NCBI RefSeq assembly: GCF_900240295.1 | Contig: NZ_OEQB01000005.1 | Location: 62,001 to 126,000, forward strand | Direction: 5' to 3' | Source: Megasphaera vaginalis (ex Bordigoni et al. 2020) | GTDB taxonomy: Bacteria; Bacillota; Negativicutes; Veillonellales; Megasphaeraceae | Length of the DNA stretch: 64,000 nucleotides | In this document: piece by piece, positions 23,966 to 32,888 of the stretch | How positions within the stretch are numbered: position 1 is the first letter of the stretch | How the letters are laid out: every line of letters starts with the position of its first letter | Position numbers and translations under genes: made by a program | Notes under the pieces: model-generated | Databases searched by the model: none | Seen by the model: only the letters and a program-made list of their open reading frames with translations | What the model was told of the DNA's origin: nothing

Positions 23966-24814
23966 TTACGTCAGCGAATACAATACCCGTTGAATCCAAG
24001 CGGCGAACATGGCGCTCACCGTCAGACGGCGGTCGTCGTACCCATGACCGGCAGGCAGCGTATCATAGTTCTGCAAAGCCTTCGTCTCATGAGCCGTCAG
24101 CTGATTCCACAAGGGTTCAATCATCTGTTCTGCCGGTGCAATATCATCTTGTGAAGCACCGATAAAATAAAGGTTGCGGTCTTTCACGTCTTCAAAGGCG
24201 TCCGAAATGGCCCAACCTTTTTTTGCGCACATTTTGGCGTCAGCCGCCAGCGCTTCGGCAGATTCCACGTTCATAACAGGCACACTTTCCCGAATCAGCT
24301 GATCCAAAGCCGCATCTCCGGCCTCAGCCCTGCCGGCCAGATCATACGGGGACATGACGGCAGTACCCTTGATCCACGATAAGCGCCGCGTCGCATTGAC
24401 GGAGATAAACCCGCCCATACTGTGCCCGATAAAAAACAGTTTATCCCTGTCGACGTGATAGGTCTTCGCCGTTGACTCTTCATGCATCCACGACGCCGTC
24501 CGAACCGCATCGTCAATAGCCCCGGAAAACGTGTACCGGCCGCCGCTTCCCCAGCAGCCGCGGTAATACGGACTGACTACGACCAGACCGGCGCGGCGTA
24601 AATTCTGGGCCAAATCAAAGGTAGATGTGTAGCCCGGAAATCCGTGAAGCAAGACAATGCCAGGATAGACATCAACGGCAGCACCTCCCGGAATTAATAC
24701 GGTGCCGAAAATGGACTCACCGTGATTTTCGAGAAAAAACCCCTCTGTTGACGCCGGCCTTTCCGGCAAGTGCTGCGGATCTTGTGAAATATACTGCAAA
24801 TCTAGTGACATCAA
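23966..24814 (-). CDS. alpha/beta hydrolase (serine peptidase/esterase type)
   Basis: The 282-residue cytoplasmic protein has an oxyanion-hole segment VLLHGFPGYTSTFD, a SPYYRGCWGSGGRYTFSGAIDDA loop, the nucleophile elbow GHSMGG at about residue 155, an acidic residue in IGASQDDIAP and a final histidine in LPAGHGYDDRR. These make a complete Ser-Asp-His triad. The overall look is that of dienelactone hydrolase or acylaminoacyl peptidase-like enzymes, but the substrate is not evident. It stands alone on its strand. Confidence 0.85.
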   Translation of the reverse strand: MMSLDLQYISQDPQHLPERPASTEGFFLENHGESIFGTVLIPGGAAVDVYPGIVLLHGFPGYTSTFDLAQNLRRAGLVVVSPYYRGCWGSGGRYTFSGAIDDAVRTASWMHEESTAKTYHVDRDKLFFIGHSMGGFISVNATRRLSWIKGTAVMSPYDLAGRAEAGDAALDQLIRESVPVMNVESAEALAADAKMCAKKGWAISDAFEDVKDRNLYFIGASQDDIAPAEQMIEPLWNQLTAHETKALQNYDTLPAGHGYDDRRLTVSAMFAAWIQRVLYSLT

Positions 24815-25260
24815 TACGTTCCCCCTAAATCAAAATTGGACTGAGAAAAACACAGTTCAACTATGATTATAAATGAAACGGCAGATTTTCCATAGTTTTT
24901 TATTACGTTACGCCAATAAACATTATTTTTTTCTCTATTACGTTCTTTTTATTCACAAGGTTCTTTAATTTGCAGCAGGAATTTATTTTGTATTTATTAA
25001 TTCTTATTTGGAATCTAAATGAATTCGTTATATTTATTTTATATTCAGCATACGTGCGCTGTTCTCTTGCATAATCCGCATCTTTCTTGACCTCTTCATT
25101 ATTCCGTGCTATGATTTCACGCATAAATCAATTCTTAAACAGAATTTAAATTATAAGTTATTAATTCTTTAAAAGAATTGTAACTTTTTTCTAACTGAAT
25201 GAGAAGGGAGGTAGGCTTACTGCTTACAACTTTCAGTACGCAAAGGAGAGCATACGTTTT
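24815..25260. promoter_or_regulatory. AT-rich leader of the acrylate operon with a large hairpin
   Basis: This 446-base AT-rich stretch precedes pct. At 25157-25186 AAGTTA-TT-AATTCTTT and AAAGAATT-G-TAACTT form a near-perfect stem around a single A, followed by TTTTTT. It is about 75 bases upstream of the pct start and could be an operator or an AU-rich terminator/attenuator. AAAGGAGAG serves as the pct ribosome site. An open frame on the minus strand (25124-24903) is AT-rich, lacks a ribosome site and is not accepted as a gene. Confidence 0.5.
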
Positions 25261-26814
25261 ATGAAGAAAGTGAAAATCATCACATCTTATGAGGCGGCCC
25301 GGCTGGTACAGGATAACGACACCTTCACCTCAATCGGCTTTGTCGGCAGCGCCCATCCGGAAGCACTGACTAAAGCGTTGGAACGGCGCTTCTTGGAAAC
25401 GGGACAACCGCGAAACATCACGTATATGTATGCCGGATCGCAAGGCAACCGAGACGGGCGCGGCGCAGAACATTTAGCCCACGAAGGGCTCATCAAACGG
25501 GCCATCATCGGCCATTGGGATACCATTCCCCAGATGGCCAAGCTGGCTGTCGAAAACAAGATTGAGGCCTATAATTTCTCGCAGGGAACGCTGTGTCATT
25601 GGTTTCGCGCCTTAGCCGGCGGCAAACTCGGCGTATTCACGGATATCGGTCTGGAAACGTATCTGGATCCGCGTCAGGACGGCGGCAAGCTCAACAGCCG
25701 CACGACAGAGGACTTGGTGCAATTACTGCAGATCAACGGTCAGGACCAGCTGTTTTATCCCTGTTTTCCGGTCAACATCGCATTCCTCCGCGGTACGTAC
25801 GCCGATGAGCACGGTAATATTACGATGGAAGAGGAAATCGTTCCCTTGGAAAACACATCCGTTGCCCAAGCCGTCAAAAACAGCGGCGGCATCGTCGTCG
25901 TTCAAGTCAAGCGGGTCGTCTCCGGCGGCGATCTCGATCCCCGCCTGGTGAAAATTCCCGGCATTTACGTGGACGCTGTCGTTGTTGCCGAAGAAAAGGA
26001 CCATCAACAAAGCTTTGACTGCGCTTACGACCCCACCTTGTCCGGCCAATGCCGAAATCCGTTCATCGCCGCCAACGCTATGATGCCCTTGAATGCAAAA
26101 AAAATAATCGGCAGAAGAGCGGCGCTCGAGCTGACAAACGGCGCCGTAGCTAATCTGGGTGTGGGCGCTCCCGAATACGTCGCCCTCGTTGCGGCGGAAG
26201 AAGGGATCGCCGACTCCATTACGCTGACCGTAGAAGGAGGCGCTATCGGCGGCGTACCGCAAGGCGGCGCCCGCTTCGGCGCTTCCATGAATCCGGAGGC
26301 CCTCATCGATCATCCGTATCAGTTCGACTTTTATGACGGCGGCGGCCTGACGATGGCCTTTCTCGGCTTGGCGCAGTGCGATCGGACAGGCAGCATTAAC
26401 GTCAGCAAATTCGGTACGCATATCGCCGGCTGCGGCGGTTTTCCCAATATCGCCCAAAAGACGAAGCAAGTATATTTCTGCGGCACCTTTACGGCCGGCG
26501 GCTTAAAAATTGCGATAAAAGACGGGGCCTTGCAGATTCTCCAAGAAGGAAAAATGAAGAAATTCGTCAAGAACGTCGACCAGATCACCTTCAGCGGCCC
26601 TTACGCCGCACGTCAGCAAAGGCGAGTATTTTATATTACGGAGCGCTGTGTGTTCGAACTGACCGCCGCCGGGCTCCATCTGCTTGAAGTAGCGCCCGGC
26701 ATTGACGTGAAACGCGATATTTTGGATCAAATGGAATTCACCCCCATCATCGATACATACAAAACGATGAATATAAAGATATTTGCAGAAGCCCTCATGG
26801 GACTAAAAAAATAA
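25261..26814 (+). CDS. pct: propionate (lactate) CoA-transferase
   Basis: The 517-residue enzyme transfers CoA from propionyl-CoA or acetyl-CoA to lactate, giving lactoyl-CoA for the acrylate pathway. It belongs to CoA-transferase family I with both halves fused. The catalytic glutamate is E325 in LTVEGGAIGGVPQGG, and the GVGAPEYVA loop precedes it. It matches the M. elsdenii Pct in length and through most of the sequence (for example FSQGTLCHWFRALAGGKLGVFTDIGLET). It heads a six-gene operon with the lactoyl-CoA dehydratase genes. Confidence 0.95.
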   Translation: MKKVKIITSYEAARLVQDNDTFTSIGFVGSAHPEALTKALERRFLETGQPRNITYMYAGSQGNRDGRGAEHLAHEGLIKRAIIGHWDTIPQMAKLAVENKIEAYNFSQGTLCHWFRALAGGKLGVFTDIGLETYLDPRQDGGKLNSRTTEDLVQLLQINGQDQLFYPCFPVNIAFLRGTYADEHGNITMEEEIVPLENTSVAQAVKNSGGIVVVQVKRVVSGGDLDPRLVKIPGIYVDAVVVAEEKDHQQSFDCAYDPTLSGQCRNPFIAANAMMPLNAKKIIGRRAALELTNGAVANLGVGAPEYVALVAAEEGIADSITLTVEGGAIGGVPQGGARFGASMNPEALIDHPYQFDFYDGGGLTMAFLGLAQCDRTGSINVSKFGTHIAGCGGFPNIAQKTKQVYFCGTFTAGGLKIAIKDGALQILQEGKMKKFVKNVDQITFSGPYAARQQRRVFYITERCVFELTAAGLHLLEVAPGIDVKRDILDQMEFTPIIDTYKTMNIKIFAEALMGLKK

Positions 26815-26826
26815 GGAGATTCCACC

Positions 26827-27606
26827 ATGTACACACTTGGCATTGATATCGGTTCTTCCTCTTCAAAGGCCGTCTTGCTCAAAGACGGCAAGACGATCAT
26901 CAGTGAAAAAGTAGTTGAAACCGGTACCGGTTCTGCCGGCCCGGAAAAGGTGCTGAAAGCGCTATTCGCCGAATCGAATCTGACCTTGGACGATATGAAC
27001 GGCGTCATTGCTACCGGCTACGGCCGCTTCAACGTCGCAGAAGCCGACGGCGAAGTCAGCGAAATCACCTGTCATGCCAAAGGCGCCTTGTTTGAAAGTC
27101 CGAAAACCACGACGATCCTGGATATCGGCGGCCAGGATGTAAAGGCGATCAAACTGAACGGGCAAGGACTGGTCATGCAATTTGCCATGAATGACAAATG
27201 CGCCGCCGGTACGGGCCGCTTTCTGGACGTCATGTCGCGAGTTCTCGAAATCCCCATGGCCGACATGGGCGCCTGGTACTTCAAATCTAAAACACCGGCA
27301 AGGGTCAGCAGCACCTGTACCGTTTTTGCCGAATCAGAAGTCATTTCCCTGCTGTCCAAAAATATCCCGAAAGAAGATATCGTCGCCGGCGTCCATTTTT
27401 CCATTGCCAGTAAGGCCTGTGCCCTTGTCCGTCGCGTCGGCGTCGGTACCGAACTGACCATGACCGGCGGCGGCGCCCGCGATGCCGGACTCGTCGACGC
27501 TATCGCCAAAGAACTGGGCATACCCGTAAGCGTCGCCCCTCATCCGCAAGTTGTCGGCGCTCTCGGCGCCGCCCTGATGGCCTATGAAAAGCAAGTCCGC
27601 GGCTAA
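26827..27606 (+). CDS. lcdC: lactoyl-CoA dehydratase activator (archerase, BadF/HgdC family ATPase)
   Basis: The 259-residue ATPase injects a high-energy electron into the dehydratase with ATP hydrolysis. The ASKHA fold is shown by the phosphate loops GIDIGSSSSKAVLL and LDIGGQDVKAIKL and by MTGGGARDAGL. A 4Fe-4S cluster is shared between two subunits through C125 (NDKCAAGTGRF) and C164 (SSTCTVFAES), near-identical in position to C127 and C166 of Acidaminococcus HgdC. It lies 12 bases after pct. The enzyme is expected to be highly oxygen-sensitive. Confidence 0.93.
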   Translation: MYTLGIDIGSSSSKAVLLKDGKTIISEKVVETGTGSAGPEKVLKALFAESNLTLDDMNGVIATGYGRFNVAEADGEVSEITCHAKGALFESPKTTTILDIGGQDVKAIKLNGQGLVMQFAMNDKCAAGTGRFLDVMSRVLEIPMADMGAWYFKSKTPARVSSTCTVFAESEVISLLSKNIPKEDIVAGVHFSIASKACALVRRVGVGTELTMTGGGARDAGLVDAIAKELGIPVSVAPHPQVVGALGAALMAYEKQVRG

Positions 27607-27646
27607 CACGGCTTTACAGTTTACTTACGAAAGGAAGTCAATCACT

Positions 27647-28096
27647 ATGAAAAAACCGTTACGCATGCATCACGTCGGAATCGTTCTTCCGACACTGCAA
27701 GATGCGAAAGAATTTATCAATCGCATGGGACTGGAAATCGATTATTCCGGTTACGTCCAAGCCTACCATGCCGATCTCATTTTCACGACAAAGGGAGAAA
27801 ACAGCAGTCCCATTGAATTCATCATTCCTCACGAAGGCGTTCTCTGTGAATTCAACCACGGTAAAGGCGGCATTGCCCATCTGGCCTTTGAAGTGGAAGA
27901 CGTCGAAGAAACGCGGCGCGAATACGAAGCGCAAGGCTATAAAATGTTGGAAAAAGCCGCAGTCCAAGGGACGGACGATATTATCGTCAATTTTATGCGC
28001 CCCAGCTACAACAACGGAATTCTCGTAGAATTCGTCCAGACCGTTGCCCCCATCAATCGTGAAACGGCAAACCCGTTCCAATCATTGCATCATTAA
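27647..28096 (+). CDS. VOC-fold protein, methylmalonyl-CoA epimerase-like (possible 2-hydroxyacyl-CoA epimerase)
   Basis: The 149-residue protein has two beta-alpha-beta-beta-beta units of the vicinal oxygen chelate fold. Metal ligands expected for methylmalonyl-CoA epimerase can be matched: H9 in MHHVGIVLP, E57 in SSPIEFIIP, H78 in KGGIAHLAFEVED and E128 in GILVEFVQ. Length and spacing fit that family. It sits between the dehydratase activator and the dehydratase alpha gene, in the same operon (40-base and 13-base gaps). Methylmalonyl-CoA is not an intermediate of the acrylate route, so it may epimerise lactoyl-CoA or an analogous thioester; this is inference. The ATG at 27647 has GAAAGGAAG upstream; a longer frame from 27584 overlaps the activator. 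Confidence 0.8.
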   Translation: MKKPLRMHHVGIVLPTLQDAKEFINRMGLEIDYSGYVQAYHADLIFTTKGENSSPIEFIIPHEGVLCEFNHGKGGIAHLAFEVEDVEETRREYEAQGYKMLEKAAVQGTDDIIVNFMRPSYNNGILVEFVQTVAPINRETANPFQSLHH

Positions 28097-28109
28097 AGGA
28101 GAGATTGTC

Positions 28110-29393
28110 ATGAGTGAAGATACCGCTGTAAATTTGGAAACCATGAGCGCCAAAGACGCCCTCGGCTACTTTCTGCCTAAGTTGGATGAAGACGCGCGCA
28201 ACGCGAAGAAAGAAGGGCGTCTCGTTTGCTGGTCCGCCTCCGTTGCCCCGCCAGAATTCTGCGTAGCCATGGATATCGCCATGGTTTATCCCGAAACGCA
28301 CGCCGCCGGCATCGGCGCCCGTCACGGCGCCCCTGATATGCTGGAAGTCGCCGAAAACAAAGGCTACAATCAGGATATCTGTTCCTATTGCCGCGTTAAT
28401 ATGGGCTATATGGAATTGCTGAAACAGCAGGCCATGACCGGCAAAACGCCGGAAAAACTGAAGAACTCCCCGGCTTCCGCCGTGCCCTTGCCGGACCTCA
28501 TCATTACATGCAACAACATTTGCAACACCTTGTTGAAGTGGTATGAAAATCTGGCCAAAGAACTGCATATCCCCCTGATCACCATCGATGTCCCTTTCAA
28601 CCATGAATACCCTGTCACACAGCACGCCAAAGACTACATCGTCGGGGAATTCAAACATGCTATCACCCAATTGGAAGCGATCTGCGGCCGTCCTTTTGAC
28701 TACGACAAATTCTTTGAAGTACAAAAGCAGACGCAGCGATCCATCGCCGCCTGGAATAAAATCGCGTCTTTCTTGCAATACAAACCGTCTCCGTTAAACG
28801 GTTTTGACCTCTTCAACTTCATGGGACTCGCCGTCGCCGCCCGTTCTCTCGACTATGCGGAAATTACGTTCACAAAATTAGTCAAGGAACTGGAAGAAAA
28901 AGTCGCCCAACAGAAATGGGCTTTCGGCGATAACGAAAAAAGCCGTATAACCTGGGAAGGCATCGCTGTCTGGATCGCCTTGGGACATACGTTCAAAGAG
29001 TTAAAGGGCAAGGGATCGCTGATGACCGGTTCCGCCTATCCCGGCATGTGGGATGTTTCTTACGAACCGGGCAATCTCGAATCGATGGCCGAAGCCTATA
29101 CGCGCACCTATATCAATTGTTGTCTCGAACGGCGCGGCGAAGTGCTGGAACAAGTCGTCTGTGACGGTAAATGCGACGGACTCATCATGCATCAGAACCG
29201 GAGCTGCAAAAACATGAGCCTCCTGAACAACGAAGGCGGTCAACGCGTGCAGAAAAATCTCGGCGTTCCCTATGTCATTTTTGACGGTGACCAGACCGAT
29301 CCGCGCAATTTCAACGAAGCGCAGTTTGATACGCGCGTCGAAGCCTTAGCCGAAATGATGGCCGATCAAAAAGCACAAGGAGGAAATCACTAA
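28110..29393 (+). CDS. lcdA: lactoyl-CoA dehydratase, alpha subunit
   Basis: The 427-residue subunit belongs to the 2-hydroxyacyl-CoA dehydratase (HgdA/FldB) family, which removes water from (R)-lactoyl-CoA to acryloyl-CoA by a ketyl radical route. Cluster-ligating cysteines appear in QDICSYCRVNMGYM, ITCNNICNTLLKWY and HQNRSCKNMS. The first domain starts GRLVCWSASVAPPEFCVAMDIAMVYPETHAA. The start at 28110 has AAAGGAGAG. Its stop overlaps the beta subunit start in TAATG, so the subunits are translationally coupled. Confidence 0.93.
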   Translation: MSEDTAVNLETMSAKDALGYFLPKLDEDARNAKKEGRLVCWSASVAPPEFCVAMDIAMVYPETHAAGIGARHGAPDMLEVAENKGYNQDICSYCRVNMGYMELLKQQAMTGKTPEKLKNSPASAVPLPDLIITCNNICNTLLKWYENLAKELHIPLITIDVPFNHEYPVTQHAKDYIVGEFKHAITQLEAICGRPFDYDKFFEVQKQTQRSIAAWNKIASFLQYKPSPLNGFDLFNFMGLAVAARSLDYAEITFTKLVKELEEKVAQQKWAFGDNEKSRITWEGIAVWIALGHTFKELKGKGSLMTGSAYPGMWDVSYEPGNLESMAEAYTRTYINCCLERRGEVLEQVVCDGKCDGLIMHQNRSCKNMSLLNNEGGQRVQKNLGVPYVIFDGDQTDPRNFNEAQFDTRVEALAEMMADQKAQGGNH

Positions 29394-30514
29394 TGAGCCA
29401 CATTGATGAACTTATCAGCAAATTGGAAACTATATCAAACCACCCGCAAGCTGCCGTCTTGTCCTATAAGCGGAATACCGGCAAAGGGCTCGTCGGCGTC
29501 ATGCCCTACTATGCCCCCGAAGAAATCGTCTATGCCGCCGGCTATCTCCCTGTCGGCATGTTCGGCGCGCAAAAGCCGGCAATCGCCGCCGCGCGAACCT
29601 ATCTGCCGCCCTTTGCCTGTTCGCTGATGCAGGCCGATATGGAATTACAACTCAACGGCACCTATGACTGCCTCGACGCCGTTCTCTTCTCCGTGCCTTG
29701 CGACACGCTCCGCTGCATGAGTCAAAAATGGCACGGCAAAGCGCCGGTCATCGTCTTTACACAGCCCCAGAACCGTAAGATCCGCGCCGCCGTCGACTTT
29801 TTGAAAGCCGAATACGCCCATGTCCGCCGCGAACTGGAACGGATTCTGCAAGTCAAGATCAGCGACTTGGCCTTGCAAAAGGCCATTCATATTTATAACG
29901 AAAACCGCCGCACAATGCGTGAATTCTGCGACGTTGCCGCGCAGTACCCGCAAATTTTCACACCGGCCAAACGCCATGCCGTTATCAAAGCCCGCTGGTT
30001 TATGGATAAAGCCGAACATACAGCGCTCCTGCGCCAACTCATCGATGCCGTAAAAAAAGAACCGGTACAGCCCTGGAAAGGAAAAAAGGTTATTCTTTCC
30101 GGCATCATGGCCGAACCGAATGAATTTCTCGATATCTTCAGCGAATTCAACATCGCCGTCGTCGCCGACGATCTGGCACAGGAATCCCGGCAATATCGCA
30201 ACGACGTTCCTGCCGGCATTGATCCGCTGGAACAGCTGGCACAATGGTGGCAAGATTTCGACGGCTGCCCGCTGGCGATGAATACCGACAAGCCGCGCGG
30301 CCAGATGATCATCGACATGGCCAAAAAATGCGACGCAGACGCCGTCGTCATCTGCATGATGCGTTTTTGTGATCCCGAAGAATTCGACTACCCCATTTAC
30401 AAAACCGAATTTGAAGAAGCGGGCCTTCGTTATACGGTAATCGACGTCGACCTCGAATCTCCGTCACTGGAACAGGTCCGTACCCGCCTTCAAGCCTTCT
30501 CGGAAATACTTTGA
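29393..30514 (+). CDS. lcdB: lactoyl-CoA dehydratase, beta subunit
   Basis: The 373-residue partner of the alpha subunit has the HgdB-type order: GVMPYYAPEEIVYAAGYLPVGMFG at the N-terminus, LPPFACSLMQADMEL and FSVPCDTLRCMSQKWHG with the first cluster cysteines, a middle domain LSGIMAEPNEFLDIF, and CMMRFCDPEEFDYP near the end. The subunits carry one 4Fe-4S cluster each in this family. AGGAGG lies before the ATG within the alpha coding end. Confidence 0.93.
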   Translation: MSHIDELISKLETISNHPQAAVLSYKRNTGKGLVGVMPYYAPEEIVYAAGYLPVGMFGAQKPAIAAARTYLPPFACSLMQADMELQLNGTYDCLDAVLFSVPCDTLRCMSQKWHGKAPVIVFTQPQNRKIRAAVDFLKAEYAHVRRELERILQVKISDLALQKAIHIYNENRRTMREFCDVAAQYPQIFTPAKRHAVIKARWFMDKAEHTALLRQLIDAVKKEPVQPWKGKKVILSGIMAEPNEFLDIFSEFNIAVVADDLAQESRQYRNDVPAGIDPLEQLAQWWQDFDGCPLAMNTDKPRGQMIIDMAKKCDADAVVICMMRFCDPEEFDYPIYKTEFEEAGLRYTVIDVDLESPSLEQVRTRLQAFSEIL

Positions 30515-30582
30515 CCGATGCGGCGTAAACCGGACATACCGGTGTATCTAAATTGACGCACATACGTAAGGAGGACTGTATT

Positions 30583-31722
30583 ATGGATTTTGCTGTAAGA
30601 GAACTGGATCAGGATATCGTAAAATTAGCCGCCGACTTTGCGGAAAAGCGCCTGGCGCCGACAGTCAAAGAACGGGACGAAAAAGAGGTTTTCGACCGCA
30701 AGCTGATCGACGAAATGGGCGAACTCGGCCTGCTCGGCATTCCTTATGAAGAGGAATACGGCGGCGTCGGCGCAGACTTTCTCAGCATGGCGATGGCATG
30801 CGAAGAAATTTCCAAGACAGACCCGTCTATCGGCCTGAGTTTCGAAGTGCACACAACGCTTTGCTCCTGGCCGATTTGGAAATTCGGGACGGAAGAACAG
30901 AAACAGAAATTTTTAAAACCCTTGGCAAGCGGTGAAAAACTGGGCGCCTTCGGCCTGACCGAACCGAATGCCGGTACCGATGCGCTGAACGGCTCTACGA
31001 CAGCCGTCAAAGACGGTGATTCTTATATTTTGAACGGTTCCAAGGTTTTCAATACGAATGGCGGCGAAGCGGAAATCACCGTTGTCTTCGCGGCTACGGA
31101 CAAGACCAAAGGCGCCAAAGGCATGAGCGCTTTTATCGTGGAAAAAGGAACGCCCGGCTTCACGTACGGCAAAAAAGAAGTGAAAATGGGAATTCACGGC
31201 TCCGTCCAACGCGAGTTAATCTTCCAAGATGTCAAAATTCCGGCAGCCCATCTCCTCGGCAAAGAAGGGGAAGGATTCAAAATCGCCATGATGACCCTTG
31301 ACGGCGGCCGCGTCGGCGTCGGCGCACAGGCGCTCGGCATTGCCGAAGGCGCCTTTCACCACGCGCTCACCTATGCCACCGAACGGGTGCAGTTCGGCAA
31401 ACCGATTGCGAAATTTCAAGCAGTCAGCTTTCTCCTGGCCGATATGAAAGCTAAGATTGAAGCCGCCCGTTATCTCGTTTACAAAGCGGCCTACAGTATG
31501 AATCAGGGAGGCTCGTACAGCATGGATGCCGCTATCGCCAAAAAGGTGGCCTCCGACGTGGCCATGCAGGTAACAACCGACGCCGTACAGATTTTCGGCG
31601 GCTACGGATTCACTCGGGAATATCCGGTTGAACGCTACATGCGCGACGCCAAGATCACGCAGATTTACGAAGGCACGACGCAAGTACAGCAAATGGTTAT
31701 CTCCGGCGCACTGCTTCGATAA
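30583..31722 (+). CDS. short-chain acyl-CoA dehydrogenase, probable acryloyl-CoA reductase
   Basis: The 379-residue flavoprotein has the acyl-CoA dehydrogenase layout: an alpha-helical N-domain, the middle-domain flavin contacts FGLTEPNAGTDALNGSTTA, the QALGIAEGAFHHALTYATERVQFGKPI segment and IFGGYGFTREYPVERYMRDAKITQIYEGTTQ with the catalytic base at about E363. As the last gene of the acrylate operon it should reduce acryloyl-CoA to propionyl-CoA, using electron-transfer flavoprotein whose genes are not in the window. A butyryl-CoA dehydrogenase role is also possible. The ATG at 30583 has AAGGAGG, and a strong terminator follows. Confidence 0.9.
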   Translation: MDFAVRELDQDIVKLAADFAEKRLAPTVKERDEKEVFDRKLIDEMGELGLLGIPYEEEYGGVGADFLSMAMACEEISKTDPSIGLSFEVHTTLCSWPIWKFGTEEQKQKFLKPLASGEKLGAFGLTEPNAGTDALNGSTTAVKDGDSYILNGSKVFNTNGGEAEITVVFAATDKTKGAKGMSAFIVEKGTPGFTYGKKEVKMGIHGSVQRELIFQDVKIPAAHLLGKEGEGFKIAMMTLDGGRVGVGAQALGIAEGAFHHALTYATERVQFGKPIAKFQAVSFLLADMKAKIEAARYLVYKAAYSMNQGGSYSMDAAIAKKVASDVAMQVTTDAVQIFGGYGFTREYPVERYMRDAKITQIYEGTTQVQQMVISGALLR

Positions 31723-31732
31723 GCGCGTCGGC

Positions 31733-31781
31733 AACAAAAGACCTATGGACACGACAGAACCCGTGCCATAGGTCTTTTGTT
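31733..31781 (+). terminator. terminator of the acrylate operon
   Basis: Perfect arms AACAAAAGACCTATGG and CCATAGGTCTTTTGTT with a CACG/CGTG extension enclose a short loop. The A/T-rich base of the stem supplies the U-tract. It lies 11 bases past the acyl-CoA dehydrogenase stop. Confidence 0.85.
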
Positions 31782-31960
31782 ACCGGCAACTATTTCTATT
31801 TTTCTTTACCTTTCGAGCAACACGGGCCACGTAAACTTGCCGCGTCAGACGCCGCTCCGACAGCATCGCGCCCCTGAAGTTGAACGAAACGGCCACAGCC
31901 TGCACGGCAGTAAAACGGATGCGCACCTGCTGCCGCCATTTTCGAAAAACCGATTTTCCG

Positions 31961-32557
31961 CTACTCGATCAGGCTGATATCGTATGCCCCTAAAGACGCT
32001 TTCAAAACGTCATCGGCCACCTCATGATTCCGGTCCATATACACTTCAACGAAATGCTTATCACGCCGTACCGCCACGTCGGAAACACCGGAAACGGCCA
32101 TGACGGCAGTACGCAAATCAGCAACAGCCGCATTCGACATGTAATCAAAAAACTGCAGCTTCATGACCTTGTAATCGAGGCGCTCTATCTTGAAAATAAC
32201 AGGCCGTGTCCCGTCAGAACAACAGGCGATCATGACATGTTCGTCCTTCATCCAGCCGCGCATGACAGCGCCGCCCTGCAGGCCCGTATAAATGTACCGT
32301 GAAATGGCATCCCATGCCTCCGAACAATGCGGTTTTACCGGACCGCCGGCAACGGTATTCTCGTCGGCAATACTCTGTTGTAACGAACGAATCCCCATAC
32401 GCCAGAAATCATCCTGCGTCCCGTACCGCTCAAAGAGGAACACATCGCCCACATTATAACAAGGACAGACGCCGGCATCAGGATCGGCGCAATAGGCCTC
32501 CTGCAAATTAGGGTATAACTTCTTGTCAATGACCGTAACCTTTACCTTGTACTGCAT
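31961..32557 (-). CDS. TIGR04076-like protein with C-terminal heavy-metal-associated-like region
   Basis: The 198-residue protein starts YKVKVTVIDKKLYPNLQEAY and continues with CPCYNVGDVFLFERYG and CSEAWDAISRYIYTGLQGG, the pattern of the small TIGR04076 family. From about residue 125 a second domain (RPVIFKIERLDYKVMKLQFFDYM...VSGVSDVAVRRDKHFVEVYMD) has the beta-alpha-beta rhythm of a heavy-metal-associated or ACT-like fold but no CxxC. Cysteines at CADPDAGVCPC and IACCSDG may bind metal. The ATG at 32557 has AAGGGGGCGG upstream. Function is unknown. Confidence 0.7.
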   Translation of the reverse strand: MQYKVKVTVIDKKLYPNLQEAYCADPDAGVCPCYNVGDVFLFERYGTQDDFWRMGIRSLQQSIADENTVAGGPVKPHCSEAWDAISRYIYTGLQGGAVMRGWMKDEHVMIACCSDGTRPVIFKIERLDYKVMKLQFFDYMSNAAVADLRTAVMAVSGVSDVAVRRDKHFVEVYMDRNHEVADDVLKASLGAYDISLIE

Positions 32558-32815
32558 CAGACCGCCCCCTTGTACGGAAACTCCCTTATTGCATTCAATA
32601 CGGTGCATTGGCCGCTTTTATCATAAGCTGCCAGACACGCTGTTTGCTACCTCTATTATCCTATTAAACCCGAAACAGTTCAAGTGCCTTGGAAGCGCAT
32701 GGCCGTCATATAGCTGCACGCCTGAAGCGATCAGACCGCTTCGCCGCCCGCTTAAATGATCATCGCTTCCCAACAGCCACGCCGCCAACCGCTCGGTAAG
32801 GCAGATGGCGGAAAG

Positions 32816-32857
32816 GAAAAACAGGGCCCGGCAGCCGCTGCCGACGCCAGGCCCTGT
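32816..32857 (-). terminator. terminator after pepT
   Basis: ACAGGGCC and GGCCCTGT form the base of a GC-rich stem with an inner GGCAG/CTGCC pairing, and the minus strand then has TTTTTCC. It lies about 32 bases past the pepT stop. The rest of the 330-base gap up to the TIGR04076-like gene shows nothing recognisable. Confidence 0.7.
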
Positions 32858-32888
32858 AAACCTGTTTCGCCCATCGCCCCGATACCGT

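Noticed and set aside
24903-25124. 73-codon minus-strand frame upstream of pct
   Set aside because: It is AT-rich, has no ribosome site and resembles no family; it looks like chance in an AT-rich leader.
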